Part shown: positions 53,164 to 61,324 of the stretch, piece by piece
How the letters are laid out: the number at the start of each line of letters is the position of its first letter
Position numbering within the stretch: the stretch's first letter is position 1
Origin: Desulfosporosinus youngiae DSM 17734
Lineage (GTDB): Bacteria > Bacillota > Desulfitobacteriia > Desulfitobacteriales > Desulfitobacteriaceae
Reading direction: 5' to 3'
Length of the DNA: 64,000 nt
Assembly: GCF_000244895.1 (NCBI RefSeq)
Contig: NZ_CM001441.1
Coordinates: 2,996,226 to 3,060,225, forward strand
The notes under the pieces: generated by a model
The model's input: the letters and a program-made list of their open reading frames with translations, nothing else
Database searches by the model: none
Told to the model about the DNA's origin: nothing
Translations under genes and position numbers: made by a program

Positions 53164-54009
53164 TTAAAGGAGGGATTGTACTAACTGCTGTGTATAAGGA
53201 TGCTGAGGATCTTCCAGGATCTGGTCGGTCAAACCTTGTTCAATAATCCTTCCATCCAACATCACAATGGTTCGGTCCGCCAGCATTCTAATCACGCCTA
53301 AATCATGGGAAACAATGACTACTGTAATCTTCAACTCTCTCTGGATACTCTTGATTAAATCAAGGACACTGGCTTGTACCGACAAATCCAGCCCCGTTGT
53401 TACTTCATCGAGCAGGAGCAGGGAGGGATTATTGGATAATGCTTTAGCAATTTGAACCCTCTGCTGCATTCCGCCTGAGAAGTTCTTGGGAGCTTCTTTC
53501 ATACGGTAAACCGGTATGTTGACGTGCTCCAGTAATTTTTTTCCTCTCTCTTCCATCGTTCCGACACGCCTGTTTCCGGCAGAAATTAGTTTCTCGGCGA
53601 TATTGCCAATGGATGAAACGTTCATCTTTAAACCCATACGCGGATTCTGGTAGACTTTTCCCATCCTATGATTTCTTATATATCGTTTTTGTTGGGACAA
53701 TTCTGCCAAGACATTCGCTTTTCCGTCCTTGTGGGAGCTAATATAAACCTCTCCGCTGCTTACCCCCTGGTCGAAATACAGACAATCCATTAAGGTTGAC
53801 TTGCCGCTGCCGCTTTCACCGACAATTCCTAATATTTCTCCCCCATACACCTCAAACCGGATATCCCTGCAGGCGTAGACCGTACCGCAGGCAGGACAAT
53901 AATTTTTTAGCAGATTGTTTCTTTTTGAATCTCTGCAGGACACACACCCGCTGCCATATTGTTTATTTAGATTGCGGATAGACAAGACAGGCTGTTCAAA
54001 AACTTCCAT
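53164..54009 (-). CDS. phnK: C-P lyase ATPase PhnK with four-cysteine insertion
   Basis: A 281-residue ABC-type ATPase that docks on PhnJ in the C-P lyase core complex. Walker A is GESGSGKST, the signature FSGGMQQR and Walker B LLLDEVTTGLD. Between strand 1 and the Walker A, residues about 19-48 add a loop with CVSC and CPAC pairs plus one more Cys, absent from E. coli PhnK, which looks like a zinc knuckle. The phnJ stop directly precedes the ATG. A 121-bp gap with no clear feature follows. Confidence 0.93.
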   Translation of the reverse strand: MEVFEQPVLSIRNLNKQYGSGCVSCRDSKRNNLLKNYCPACGTVYACRDIRFEVYGGEILGIVGESGSGKSTLMDCLYFDQGVSSGEVYISSHKDGKANVLAELSQQKRYIRNHRMGKVYQNPRMGLKMNVSSIGNIAEKLISAGNRRVGTMEERGKKLLEHVNIPVYRMKEAPKNFSGGMQQRVQIAKALSNNPSLLLLDEVTTGLDLSVQASVLDLIKSIQRELKITVVIVSHDLGVIRMLADRTIVMLDGRIIEQGLTDQILEDPQHPYTQQLVQSLL

Positions 54010-54864
54010 TTACGCTCCCTCATCCTCTTGATTTTGGTTCAATTTCTGCAAACAATAGCTGGAATCGTTGCATTGATAAAAGGTTTCACCCGTTGCATCA
54101 TTCAGTATTTCATCTAGAAATACTCCTTCCGCCCCACACAATCTGCAGCACTTATCCCGGAATGATTCAACTTCAAAAGGATAATCTTCAAAATCAAGTG
54201 ATACAACCTTTGTATAGGGTGGCACAGCATACACCTTCTTTTCACGGCCCGCACCTAAAAGTATCAATGCCGGAGAACTATTCAGCTTAGGATTATCAAA
54301 TCTCGGGATAGGGCTGGGAGCCATAACATACCTGTTATGAACCATAACCGGATGGTCTGCACCCGTTGATGTTGTTCCATAGTTCATGATTTGCTCAAAT
54401 AGCATGAGCCATCCGCCACTATACTCTTGTTCGGCATGAAGCTTTTTAGTTTCATATTCACTCGGCTCATAATATCTCAAGGGTTCTGGCAGCGGTACCT
54501 GAAGAACGAGAATCTGACCAGTTTGCAGTGGGATTTCCGGTATTCTATGTCTTGATTGAATAATGCTTGCTTCTGATGTTTCGTTGGTTACTGCGATACC
54601 GGTTGTCGCGGCAATGAGCTTCTTAATATTGACGGCATTAACGGATTCATCTGAGCCTTGGTCGATGACTTTAAGAACATCCTCTTTGCCCACAAGGGAA
54701 AGGGTCAACTGAAGTCCTCCCGTTCCCCAACCTCTGGCAATGGGCATCTCTCTTGAAGCGAATGGAACCTGGTACCCGGGAATAGCAATCGCTTTTAAAG
54801 TCGCTCGTCTAATTTCCCGTTTTGACCCTTCGTCAAAAAAGGCAAAATTATACTTGTTATTCAT
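54010..54864 (-). CDS. phnJ: C-P lyase radical-SAM subunit PhnJ
   Basis: The catalytic subunit (284 residues) that breaks the C-P bond of ribose-1-phosphonate-5-phosphate with SAM and a 4Fe-4S cluster. The non-canonical cysteines of PhnJ are present in CRLCGAEG and in QCNDSSYC (E. coli positions 241, 244, 266 and 272). The N-terminal FAFFDEGSKREIRRATLKAIAIPGYQVPF is diagnostic. Gly-radical segments lie in RGWGTGGLQ. Confidence 0.96.
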   Translation of the reverse strand: MNNKYNFAFFDEGSKREIRRATLKAIAIPGYQVPFASREMPIARGWGTGGLQLTLSLVGKEDVLKVIDQGSDESVNAVNIKKLIAATTGIAVTNETSEASIIQSRHRIPEIPLQTGQILVLQVPLPEPLRYYEPSEYETKKLHAEQEYSGGWLMLFEQIMNYGTTSTGADHPVMVHNRYVMAPSPIPRFDNPKLNSSPALILLGAGREKKVYAVPPYTKVVSLDFEDYPFEVESFRDKCCRLCGAEGVFLDEILNDATGETFYQCNDSSYCLQKLNQNQEDEGA

Positions 54865-54868
54865 TAAT

Positions 54869-55990
54869 TCAGCTCCTAATGGTTTTCACAGTGTTCTCGC
54901 TTTTTGACTTACGGACACTGTCAAGTTTAGACTGAAAGGTCACATAGTGAGGTAACTTAAGATGGGAAATAAAACCTGTCGATTCAACCGAGTCAATATG
55001 CAAAAGGACAAATTCCTCGTTATGAGTCGGGTACTCTTGATTACCTGTTTCCAGACAATGGTCCAAGATACTCATGGCAATCGCCTTAGTTTCATTTTGT
55101 CCATAACAAATTCCATACCCCAAGCTGAACTCAATCTCTTTTTGCCCATTTAATCTTTGAACATCTTTCGGAAACACCGTCTCTACTTCAGTCAGTTTGA
55201 TTTCTCCGATATAATAAGCCTCTCCGTCCTCATTCCGTTCGTCGAAGGGATTATCAACATAGATGGGCAGGTTTCCAATCCGTAATTCTCCTACCGTCGG
55301 ATGCAGTGCCCCATAACTGCGCAGGGCTGCATACCCTAATGCAGCAACAGCACCCGTCTGCCCCCGCGTTAAAATCTGAAGTCTCTCACTGCGGCTGGCA
55401 GGAAACTGCAAACTCTCTTTCGTAACATCGTCGGGCTCGCTATCATCATTTTCACAAGCTGAAATCAGACCTTCCTCCCGCAGATAATCCAAAACTTTAG
55501 GGAGATTGGCTAAATCAGCCGTTTCTTCGTCACATCCACTTTCCCAGGCATAGTCGCGTACCCAGTTAATGACCTCTTGGTCTGTTTCTTCGCTTAACTT
55601 AAAGTCGATTAAGCGATGAGTATAATCATTGGCCGCACCTAAGATCTGTCCACCGGGAATGTCTTTAAAACTTGCCGATATTCTTCGTTCCACCAGCATA
55701 TCTGAGCCCTCAAGCGTCCGCGAATAATGCTTGCGCGGCAAGGTCGAACGATAGGCCCTCATGAGAAAGACTGCTTCCTCAGGACTTCCTTCGGCCTGCT
55801 TAATCGCCAGCGCTGCCAGAGTCTCATCGTAGAGACTGCTTTCCGACATAACCTGGTCAATCAGACAGCGCATGCCCCCTTCAATTCTGTCACAATCCAA
55901 AACTATGCCCTTTTTCAGCCGTTCATATTTAAGTCGTTTGATGGACTCTTCAATAGCAGAAGTTCCACCTTTTATTGCTACATAGCCCAT
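54869..55990 (-). CDS. phnI: C-P lyase subunit PhnI
   Basis: A 373-residue core subunit that joins phosphonate to the ribose of ATP, displacing adenine. It has the typical MGYVAIKGGTSAIEESI start, a GSDMLVERRISASFKDIPGGQILGAA-like core and a LGYAALRSYG...HPTVGELRIG segment. It lies between phnH and phnJ with 4-bp gaps. Confidence 0.95.
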   Translation of the reverse strand: MGYVAIKGGTSAIEESIKRLKYERLKKGIVLDCDRIEGGMRCLIDQVMSESSLYDETLAALAIKQAEGSPEEAVFLMRAYRSTLPRKHYSRTLEGSDMLVERRISASFKDIPGGQILGAANDYTHRLIDFKLSEETDQEVINWVRDYAWESGCDEETADLANLPKVLDYLREEGLISACENDDSEPDDVTKESLQFPASRSERLQILTRGQTGAVAALGYAALRSYGALHPTVGELRIGNLPIYVDNPFDERNEDGEAYYIGEIKLTEVETVFPKDVQRLNGQKEIEFSLGYGICYGQNETKAIAMSILDHCLETGNQEYPTHNEEFVLLHIDSVESTGFISHLKLPHYVTFQSKLDSVRKSKSENTVKTIRS

Positions 55991-56587
55991 CTATTGAACC
56001 ACCTGTTTGAGGATTTGTGTTGTACGCGGAAGACATAAAATGTTGTCGTTTGGATCCGTAAAGATAAGATCGATTCCCAAGGGATATTCAGAATTTTTCT
56101 CAGACCGTAAATCTACCCAATCATCTATCGTCTTTACATTAATATAGCGTTCATTTGCGATGCCCGGACCTGTTAAGGTTAGCATTCGATCATTGCTTAG
56201 AGATTCCGCTTCAACGATAATAGTTGCTGCTGCATGAGGGTCCAGCAAATCTCCCGGATAGGCCTTTCTAAAGGCCTTCTCAAAATCCTCTGGTTTAGAA
56301 TCCTTCAAAACCAGAATATAATTTGCACTCTCAGCTTCTGTCGCTTTAGCATAGGTTAACTGGTTAATGAGCTTATTAATTTCGGCTTCGCGTTCGGAAT
56401 ACACCTTAAACTTCACTTCGGTATCTAATAGCATCATTACCATCACTAAGGTTGAATTTAAACAACCACTCTCTATATTCACCTTGTCTGCCTGATTACG
56501 GATATTACTGATCAAGCCCGGCCTTGACATCGAATCCAGCGTTTTACGATAAGCTGCTTGTATATCATGAACTAAATCGAGTTTCAT
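55991..56587 (-). CDS. phnH: C-P lyase subunit PhnH
   Basis: A 198-residue core subunit of the PhnGHI complex. Family signs are AYRKTLDSMSRPG at the N-terminus and TGPGIANERYINVK plus YPLGIDLIFTDPNDNILCLPRTT near the C-terminus. Adjacent to phnI without a gap. Confidence 0.95.
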   Translation of the reverse strand: MKLDLVHDIQAAYRKTLDSMSRPGLISNIRNQADKVNIESGCLNSTLVMVMMLLDTEVKFKVYSEREAEINKLINQLTYAKATEAESANYILVLKDSKPEDFEKAFRKAYPGDLLDPHAAATIIVEAESLSNDRMLTLTGPGIANERYINVKTIDDWVDLRSEKNSEYPLGIDLIFTDPNDNILCLPRTTQILKQVVQ

Positions 56588-56604
56588 CGGCTTCCTCCTC
56601 TTAC

Positions 56605-57027
56605 CTAAACCTTCATAGTGTCAAAGTTGACTTTTGTTTTGAGGACTTTGTTCTTTAGCCCTTCACATTCTTCATTAATGCAGGCTTCTTCCCGCAATAA
56701 AATCTCTGTCCAAGCCTTTGTCTGTGGTAAATTCGCATTATATGCTGCATCAATCATTGCCAGATTGTAGGCAAGTGCGGGTTCATGTCCCTTGACCATA
56801 CCGATTCCTAAGGATTCATTGATCATAACCTTACATTCCGTAATCAATATCTCACCTAAGTAGAATAAACTTCGTTTAGCACTTTCCCGCACTTTAACCA
56901 TCACCAGACTCGTATTGGGTTCCTCAATGATCTTTACATCATAGCCGGTTTTTATTTCTTGGGCTAACTTTCCTGAAACCTCTGCCGAACCTTTGATTAA
57001 TATCTCAGTTCTTTTATTCCTAATCAT
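56605..57027 (-). CDS. phnG: C-P lyase subunit PhnG
   Basis: A 140-residue core subunit, first gene of the long phn operon. TSLVMVKVRESAKRSLFYLGEILITECKV and GIGMVKGHEPALAYNLAMIDAAYN are the family segments. GGGAGG lies 7 bp before the ATG. A Pho-box-like array is about 40 bp upstream. Confidence 0.95.
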   Translation of the reverse strand: MIRNKRTEILIKGSAEVSGKLAQEIKTGYDVKIIEEPNTSLVMVKVRESAKRSLFYLGEILITECKVMINESLGIGMVKGHEPALAYNLAMIDAAYNANLPQTKAWTEILLREEACINEECEGLKNKVLKTKVNFDTMKV

Positions 57028-57064
57028 TAATCAGCCTCCCTTGGCATACGTCTGCCACAAAAAC

Positions 57065-57129
57065 ATCATAACTTGTTGCCAAGTTGGCGTTGTTAAAGCT
57101 TTGTATGTATTAGGTTAAATCTCTGTAAA
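57065..57129 (-). promoter_or_regulatory. Candidate Pho-box promoter of the phn operon
   Basis: On the minus strand, 11-bp units: TTTACAGAGAT (57119-57129), TTAACCTAATA (57108-57118), CATACAAAGCT (57097-57107), TTAACAACGCC (57086-57096) and a degenerate AACTTGGCAAC (57075-57085). After a 4-bp gap comes -10 TATGAT (57065-57070), identical to that of the regulator gene. The units fit less well than at pstS. Confidence 0.6.
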
Positions 57130-57130
57130 C

Positions 57131-57165
57131 CTAAAAAACCAGGGCTAATAGCTTAAAATAGCCCT
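57131..57165 (-). terminator. Terminator of phnF
   Basis: AGGGCTA pairs with TAGCCCT (57141-57147 and 57159-57165), followed on the minus strand by GGTTTTTTAG. It separates phnF from the phnG operon. Confidence 0.7.
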
Positions 57166-57208
57166 ATGCATAAGCATAAAGCTATTTCCTGAGCGAACCT
57201 TTATCCAT

Positions 57209-57913
57209 TTAGGGTATAACACACGAAAAACAATCACTTCTATAATAAATCCTTACATACTCCAATACTCTGCCGGTCTTTTTATCCGTACAGCCCGATT
57301 CCAAGACCAAAAGCGGTATGAATGAATTACAATTCAACACTTGTCGTTGCAACTTAGTCGGCAAGGAAACGCTAAGGATGCTGGGTTTTGAACAAAATTC
57401 TGTATATCCTTTGCTATTGTAGTATTTGAACATAGACGAAATTTCCATACCCACTGCATCGATATCGTTAAATACTGATTTTGCTACATAGGAAATATGA
57501 AGTGCAATGGGTTGTTGTTCAATATACCTCAGTCTCCCTATTTTGAAAACTCTTTCCTCTTGCTCTGTTTCTAAATAGTTATAAATCTTCTTGATATAAT
57601 TAATCTCCCGACAGAATAATGTTTCCGATTGAAAATCATACCCTTTTTCTATCATTTTCTGACTGAAACTCACATCCCCGGATAGAACAAGCTCGATTTG
57701 CTTATTTCTGTCTTTGACATAGCTTCCTTTGCCCTGCTTTTTATAGATATATCCCAATTCTTCGAGTCTTTCATAGGCCTTCCGGGCAGTAGTTCTAGGC
57801 ACCTGGTATTGATCTGCCGCCTCATTTTCCGACGGCAGTTTATCATGAGGGTTATATTTACCTGAGAGAATCTGAGAAACTAACTTATCTGCTATTTCAA
57901 TTGAATTTGACAT
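57209..57913 (-). CDS. phnF: GntR/HutC-family regulator PhnF
   Basis: A 234-residue repressor. The N-terminal winged helix has LPSENEAADQYQVPRTTARKAYERLEELGYIYKKQGKGSYV. The C-terminal UTRA ligand domain is longer than 150 residues. PhnF regulators control phosphonate or phosphate genes. It lies 20 bp after the PHP phosphatase gene, probably in one transcript, and directly upstream of phnG. Confidence 0.9.
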   Translation of the reverse strand: MSNSIEIADKLVSQILSGKYNPHDKLPSENEAADQYQVPRTTARKAYERLEELGYIYKKQGKGSYVKDRNKQIELVLSGDVSFSQKMIEKGYDFQSETLFCREINYIKKIYNYLETEQEERVFKIGRLRYIEQQPIALHISYVAKSVFNDIDAVGMEISSMFKYYNSKGYTEFCSKPSILSVSLPTKLQRQVLNCNSFIPLLVLESGCTDKKTGRVLEYVRIYYRSDCFSCVIP

Positions 57914-57933
57914 TTTTAATGCTCCTGCAGCCT

Positions 57934-58704
57934 CTAAGCAATGCTTCGCGTATGCTTGATCGATCGTTGGTTGGAATCTGTACGTTGTTTACGCCGTAAA
58001 GCCAAATACTCCAAAACCCGTTCAGGCGAAGTGTTAAGAATCAGATAGTCAGAAATCCCGACCTCACGAACTAATTCTACCGCTTCGCTAAACTCACCGA
58101 CCCGATCCCAAAAATGAGCATCACTTCCTAAAACAACCGGACCTTTATACTTTGCCATATAACGGGCAATAGAACGGCAATTATCCCGCGCTCTGGCCTT
58201 TTCTGTAATCGTCGCTAGTGAACTATTATTAATTTCGAGCGGAATATTCAAACGAGCCGAAGCGTGTGCAATCTTTTCAAGATCCATCTCGAAATCAGGT
58301 CTTCCAGGATGGACCATTATATCTGTATAAGGATTTTCCATTGCCTTTAGATACGCTTCAGTATTTTGTTCGCTGGTCCCACCCTGATAACAGATCGGAT
58401 GCAACCCAACAAGTATGAGCTTCAACTGCTCCAAATATCTTAACGGCATATCCAACTCGCCTTCATGGTTCGTGATATTAGCTTCAACACCTGGTAATAT
58501 CCTTACTCCGGATATTTGATCAGGAATAATGGACAGGTTGCCAAAATGGTAAAGGTCAGGAGCACCCGGCATGCTTGGGCCGTGGTCTGTCATACCTAAT
58601 AATTTGAGTCCTCTATTTGAAGCCGCAAGTGCATTTTCTGTCAGCGTACTGTACGCATGTCCGCTTGTAATAGTATGAGTATGCAAATCAACCAGCAATT
58701 CCAT
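57934..58704 (-). CDS. PHP-family phosphatase (YcdX type)
   Basis: A 256-residue PHP metalloenzyme: DLHTHTITSG, MTDHGPSMPG, GVEANI, MVHPGRPDF, EINNSSL and GSDAHFWD carry the metal ligands of the YcdX group. It belongs to a different subfamily from the PHP protein at 45485. Co-location with phnF suggests a phosphate-releasing step, but the substrate is unknown. ATG 58704 has GAGGT 8 bp upstream, better than the GTG at 58719. Confidence 0.82.
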   Translation of the reverse strand: MELLVDLHTHTITSGHAYSTLTENALAASNRGLKLLGMTDHGPSMPGAPDLYHFGNLSIIPDQISGVRILPGVEANITNHEGELDMPLRYLEQLKLILVGLHPICYQGGTSEQNTEAYLKAMENPYTDIMVHPGRPDFEMDLEKIAHASARLNIPLEINNSSLATITEKARARDNCRSIARYMAKYKGPVVLGSDAHFWDRVGEFSEAVELVREVGISDYLILNTSPERVLEYLALRRKQRTDSNQRSIKHTRSIA

Positions 58705-58750
58705 TTCGACATACCTCACTTACTTCTTACTAAGTATTACCCCTTGAATC

Positions 58751-58773
58751 ATCATATGGTACTTGTTAACAAG
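58751..58773 (-). promoter_or_regulatory. Palindromic operator candidate before the PHP-phnF pair
   Basis: The perfect 12-bp palindrome CTTGTTAACAAG (58762-58773) lies 5 bp upstream of a minus-strand -10 TATGAT (58751-58756). It could be a PhnF site for autoregulation (inference). Confidence 0.45.
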
Positions 58774-58795
58774 GAGATTGAATTCCTTAACCTTC

Positions 58796-59017
58796 TTACG
58801 CATGTTGATAGTGATACCCTTCCTTAATCAACATCTTCTTAACTTTAGTCAGCTCCGCAGGATCGAAGAAATGTACTTCTTTTCCGCTGCGCAGAGTCCA
58901 AATCTGTGGATTCAATTGCCCTTCTTTAATAAGCTTTTTAAATTTAAAACTTGACACTTCGAGATAATAGGTAGCTTCTTTAGTGTTCAATAAAGAATAT
59001 TTATATTGCGGGGTCAT
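58796..59017 (-). CDS. Small helix-turn-helix (excisionase/MerR-like) protein
   Basis: A 73-residue protein. LLNTKEATYYLEVSSFKFKKLIKEGQL is a winged-helix excisionase-type reading head, then a basic tail. AAGGAGG lies 7 bp before the ATG. It stands between the glycosyltransferase gene and the PHP gene. No integrase or phage gene is nearby, so it is more likely a small regulator than an excisionase. Confidence 0.7.
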   Translation of the reverse strand: MTPQYKYSLLNTKEATYYLEVSSFKFKKLIKEGQLNPQIWTLRSGKEVHFFDPAELTKVKKMLIKEGYHYQHA

Positions 59018-59108
59018 TATCCAGCCTCCTTTTAATTAGTCTGGTATTCACTTTGGAAAAATGAATCTTTTGAACCCTACGCGTCAATGAATTAAATTAT
59101 AACACTAT

Positions 59109-60257
59109 TTATCCGATTTTTTGCTCTATTCTCAATTCTGGAACTAATTGCAGCAAAGCCTCTACGGCTCGTTCTGCAGACCGGCCGGGCAGAACTGCCG
59201 CTGCTTTTTTCTTCAATTGTTCTCTACCCTTCGGATAATTTGAGAAACAATCCAGAAGCTTTTCCAATTCCTCTTCACTTCCAGCGACAAGCCCCGCGCC
59301 TTGCCGCTTCACAAACTGTGCATTTTCTACTTCCTGGCCTGGAATCGGCTTAAATATTACCAAAGGCAGGTGCTTCGTTAATGCTTCAGTAACCGTTAAC
59401 CCACCGGCCTTTGTGACAATCAGATCGGAAACCTCCATTAATTCCTCAACATTATCAATATACCTGAACCGTACGATGAGGTTACGAGCCTGTGCACTTA
59501 GATCTTCTAAAGATTGATAAAGCTTTTCATTCTTTCCACAAACGACCAGAGACTGAATTGGAACCTGAGAATCTGTAAGCTGCTTGCAGATTCTTTTTAC
59601 TATTTCCCCCTCGTACACTCCGCCCATTACTAAAAAGGTTGGCAGATCCGGATTCAAGCCGAATTTGGAAATGATCTGCCCGCGATCTATTTTCCTCTCG
59701 AATTTCGGACTGACCGGGATCCCCGTAACACGAACCCGCTGCCCTTCAATTCCCCAGGACACTAAGCTGTCCTTTACTTCCTTACAAGCCACCATGTAAC
59801 GATCAACCCCTGGATGAACCCAATGACTGTGAACTGCATAATCCGTGATTACCGTAATCACAGGAACGTGCAGGATACGTTCCTGCCTAAGCTGCGCTAA
59901 TACTGAGGAAACTGTGGGATAAGTGCATACAATAAGATCCGGTTCAAACCCTTGAATATATTTAAGAAAATCACTGCGGCCCAGCTGATTCAGAAAACGC
60001 TGCATTATAGACTTAGGCTGCAGCTTGGCTGTTTTATAATAAAACGTCCCCCAGAGCCTCGGGGTATGTTTAATCATCTCCATGTATAAACGCTTAGCTA
60101 CGGTGTTCAAACGCTTATTCAAAAATTCGCCAAAATCCAAATGGATAATTTCGGCATCAGGCTCCTTTAACTGTATCCCTTCAACCACAGCTTCTGCTGC
60201 CCGAAAATGTCCGTTTCCAAACCCTGCAGAGAATACAAGAATCCTTAACTGCTTCAA
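59109..60257 (-). CDS. UgtP/MGDG-synthase-like glycosyltransferase
   Basis: A 382-residue GT28-family enzyme. The N-terminal MGDG-synthase domain has FSAGFGNGHFRAAEAV; the C-terminal donor domain has MGGVYEGEIVKRI and TKAGGLTVTEAL. Relatives glucosylate diacylglycerol to make glycolipids; others act on other acceptors. The start is TTG with AAGGAGAG 8 bp upstream. It follows the phospholipase C gene by 49 bp, probably as one operon. Together they could turn phospholipid into diacylglycerol and then glycolipid. Confidence 0.82.
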   Translation of the reverse strand: MKQLRILVFSAGFGNGHFRAAEAVVEGIQLKEPDAEIIHLDFGEFLNKRLNTVAKRLYMEMIKHTPRLWGTFYYKTAKLQPKSIMQRFLNQLGRSDFLKYIQGFEPDLIVCTYPTVSSVLAQLRQERILHVPVITVITDYAVHSHWVHPGVDRYMVACKEVKDSLVSWGIEGQRVRVTGIPVSPKFERKIDRGQIISKFGLNPDLPTFLVMGGVYEGEIVKRICKQLTDSQVPIQSLVVCGKNEKLYQSLEDLSAQARNLIVRFRYIDNVEELMEVSDLIVTKAGGLTVTEALTKHLPLVIFKPIPGQEVENAQFVKRQGAGLVAGSEEELEKLLDCFSNYPKGREQLKKKAAAVLPGRSAERAVEALLQLVPELRIEQKIG

Positions 60258-60306
60258 CTCTGTATCTCTCCTTTCAACATCCTCTCCAAAAAATTAAGGA
60301 ATCCAC

Positions 60307-61017
60307 TCAAGTCGTAAATCTTAAATCGAATAACCGTTTACCCGCAAAATCCAAAAATCCGGCTGAAGTGGAAATTGTCAGAGGAATCAAGACTTTAGAA
60401 GCCCTTCTGTAGCTCTCTTCTGAACACCCCTTCTCAAGTGATACCAAGTGATAGAGCGGAGCGGAGACTTTGGCATTATGATCTATCCATTGAGCGGGGT
60501 GAGATAATGGCAAATACATACCACTGGCTGCAGGAAACTTGCTCCAATTGTCAGTAGCCCAGGTCTCGAACTCCTTATGTCCATCGAAAAGAATTCCCTG
60601 AGAATGGTGCGGTACACACATGTCTTGTACCAGATGCAACGCCGCTCCTAAAAAAAACATGCCTTTATCGATATTCTTTGGAAAGAGGGTGAAAGCCTTA
60701 TTGAAATAATACTGACACTCACCGGTAGCCCCAGGCCATCCTATAAAACCTTGTTTGCCTGGGTCGGTATAAAAATGATTGACATTTTTCCAGCCCCGGT
60801 CAGCCCAAAATAATCCTTTCGCCAGCGCAGAATGATGTGACTTGAATAATCTTGCCATATCCTCTTTGCCATCTTGCTTCAGAACAACGTAAGTTTGTTC
60901 CAGGCAATGAACATGAGTTAAACCCGGGGAATCGAAAAAGCATTGCAGTGGGCCTGCCGAAGCAAGAAGCAGCTTAGTCATCTTAGACAGTGTCTGACCA
61001 ATTATCCTTTCATTCAA
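60307..61017 (-). CDS. Zinc-dependent phospholipase C-like protein
   Basis: A 236-residue protein of the zinc phospholipase C / alpha-toxin fold. Likely zinc ligands are THVHCLEQTY, the HLVQDMCVPHH segment (H-x3-D-x5-H, as in the Bacillus enzyme) and HKEFE (H-x3-E). It has no clear signal peptide, so it may act inside the cell on membrane phospholipids or use another target. TTG start with GGAGAGG 12 bp upstream, which is long. A Pho-box-like array precedes it. Confidence 0.78.
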   Translation of the reverse strand: MNERIIGQTLSKMTKLLLASAGPLQCFFDSPGLTHVHCLEQTYVVLKQDGKEDMARLFKSHHSALAKGLFWADRGWKNVNHFYTDPGKQGFIGWPGATGECQYYFNKAFTLFPKNIDKGMFFLGAALHLVQDMCVPHHSQGILFDGHKEFETWATDNWSKFPAASGMYLPLSHPAQWIDHNAKVSAPLYHLVSLEKGCSEESYRRASKVLIPLTISTSAGFLDFAGKRLFDLRFTT

Positions 61018-61051
61018 GTTAAGTCAACACCTCTCCTTCGTTCTTGAGATA

Positions 61052-61116
61052 ATTTTAAGACATGATTGTAAAGAACGTATTATTTACAAGTTAAAAATAG
61101 AGTAACTCTTGTTAAA
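61052..61116 (-). promoter_or_regulatory. Candidate Pho-box promoter of the phospholipase C operon
   Basis: On the minus strand: TTTAACAAGAG (61106-61116), GTTACTCTATTT (61095-61106), TTAACTTGTAA (61084-61094), ATAATACGTTC (61073-61083) and TTTACAATCAT (61062-61072), then a 4-bp gap and -10 TAAAAT (61052-61057). The last unit, gap and -10 fit pstS exactly; the third unit is weak. Confidence 0.5.
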
Positions 61117-61195
61117 TTTACGTTATTTATTCTAAAGTTTTTAAAACTTTTCAAATTACTTTATATCCTAAGCCTTTTGGCTCAAGGAAGACAGA

Positions 61196-61250
61196 TTTAA
61201 CATTATATTAACATTCAATTCATTAAATCTTTACAGTCGTGAGTTACTCT
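61196..61250 (+). promoter_or_regulatory. Candidate Pho box of the GGDEF-EAL gene
   Basis: Plus-strand units TTTAACATTATA (61196-61207), TTAACATTCAA (61208-61218), TTCATTAAATC (61219-61229) and TTTACAGTCGT (61230-61240): the same 12+11+11+11 layout and nearly the same words as pstS and the regulator gene. After the 4-bp gap the hexamer TACTCT (61245-61250) is a poor -10, so strength is uncertain. Confidence 0.65.
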
Positions 61251-61324
61251 TAGAATTGTAGGGATATACATAAAAACAGACTCGGGGTCAGTTTTCAGGC
61301 TTGGTCTCAAGAAGGGGTTTTCAA

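Noticed and set aside
58705-58795. Pho box before the PHP-phnF pair
   Set aside because: TTAAGG and TTAACA occur 21 bp apart, but their phase to the TATGAT is off by 2 bp and other units are missing.
58796-59017. Excisionase of a prophage or integrative element
   Set aside because: No integrase, attachment repeats or phage genes nearby; a small stand-alone regulator is simpler.
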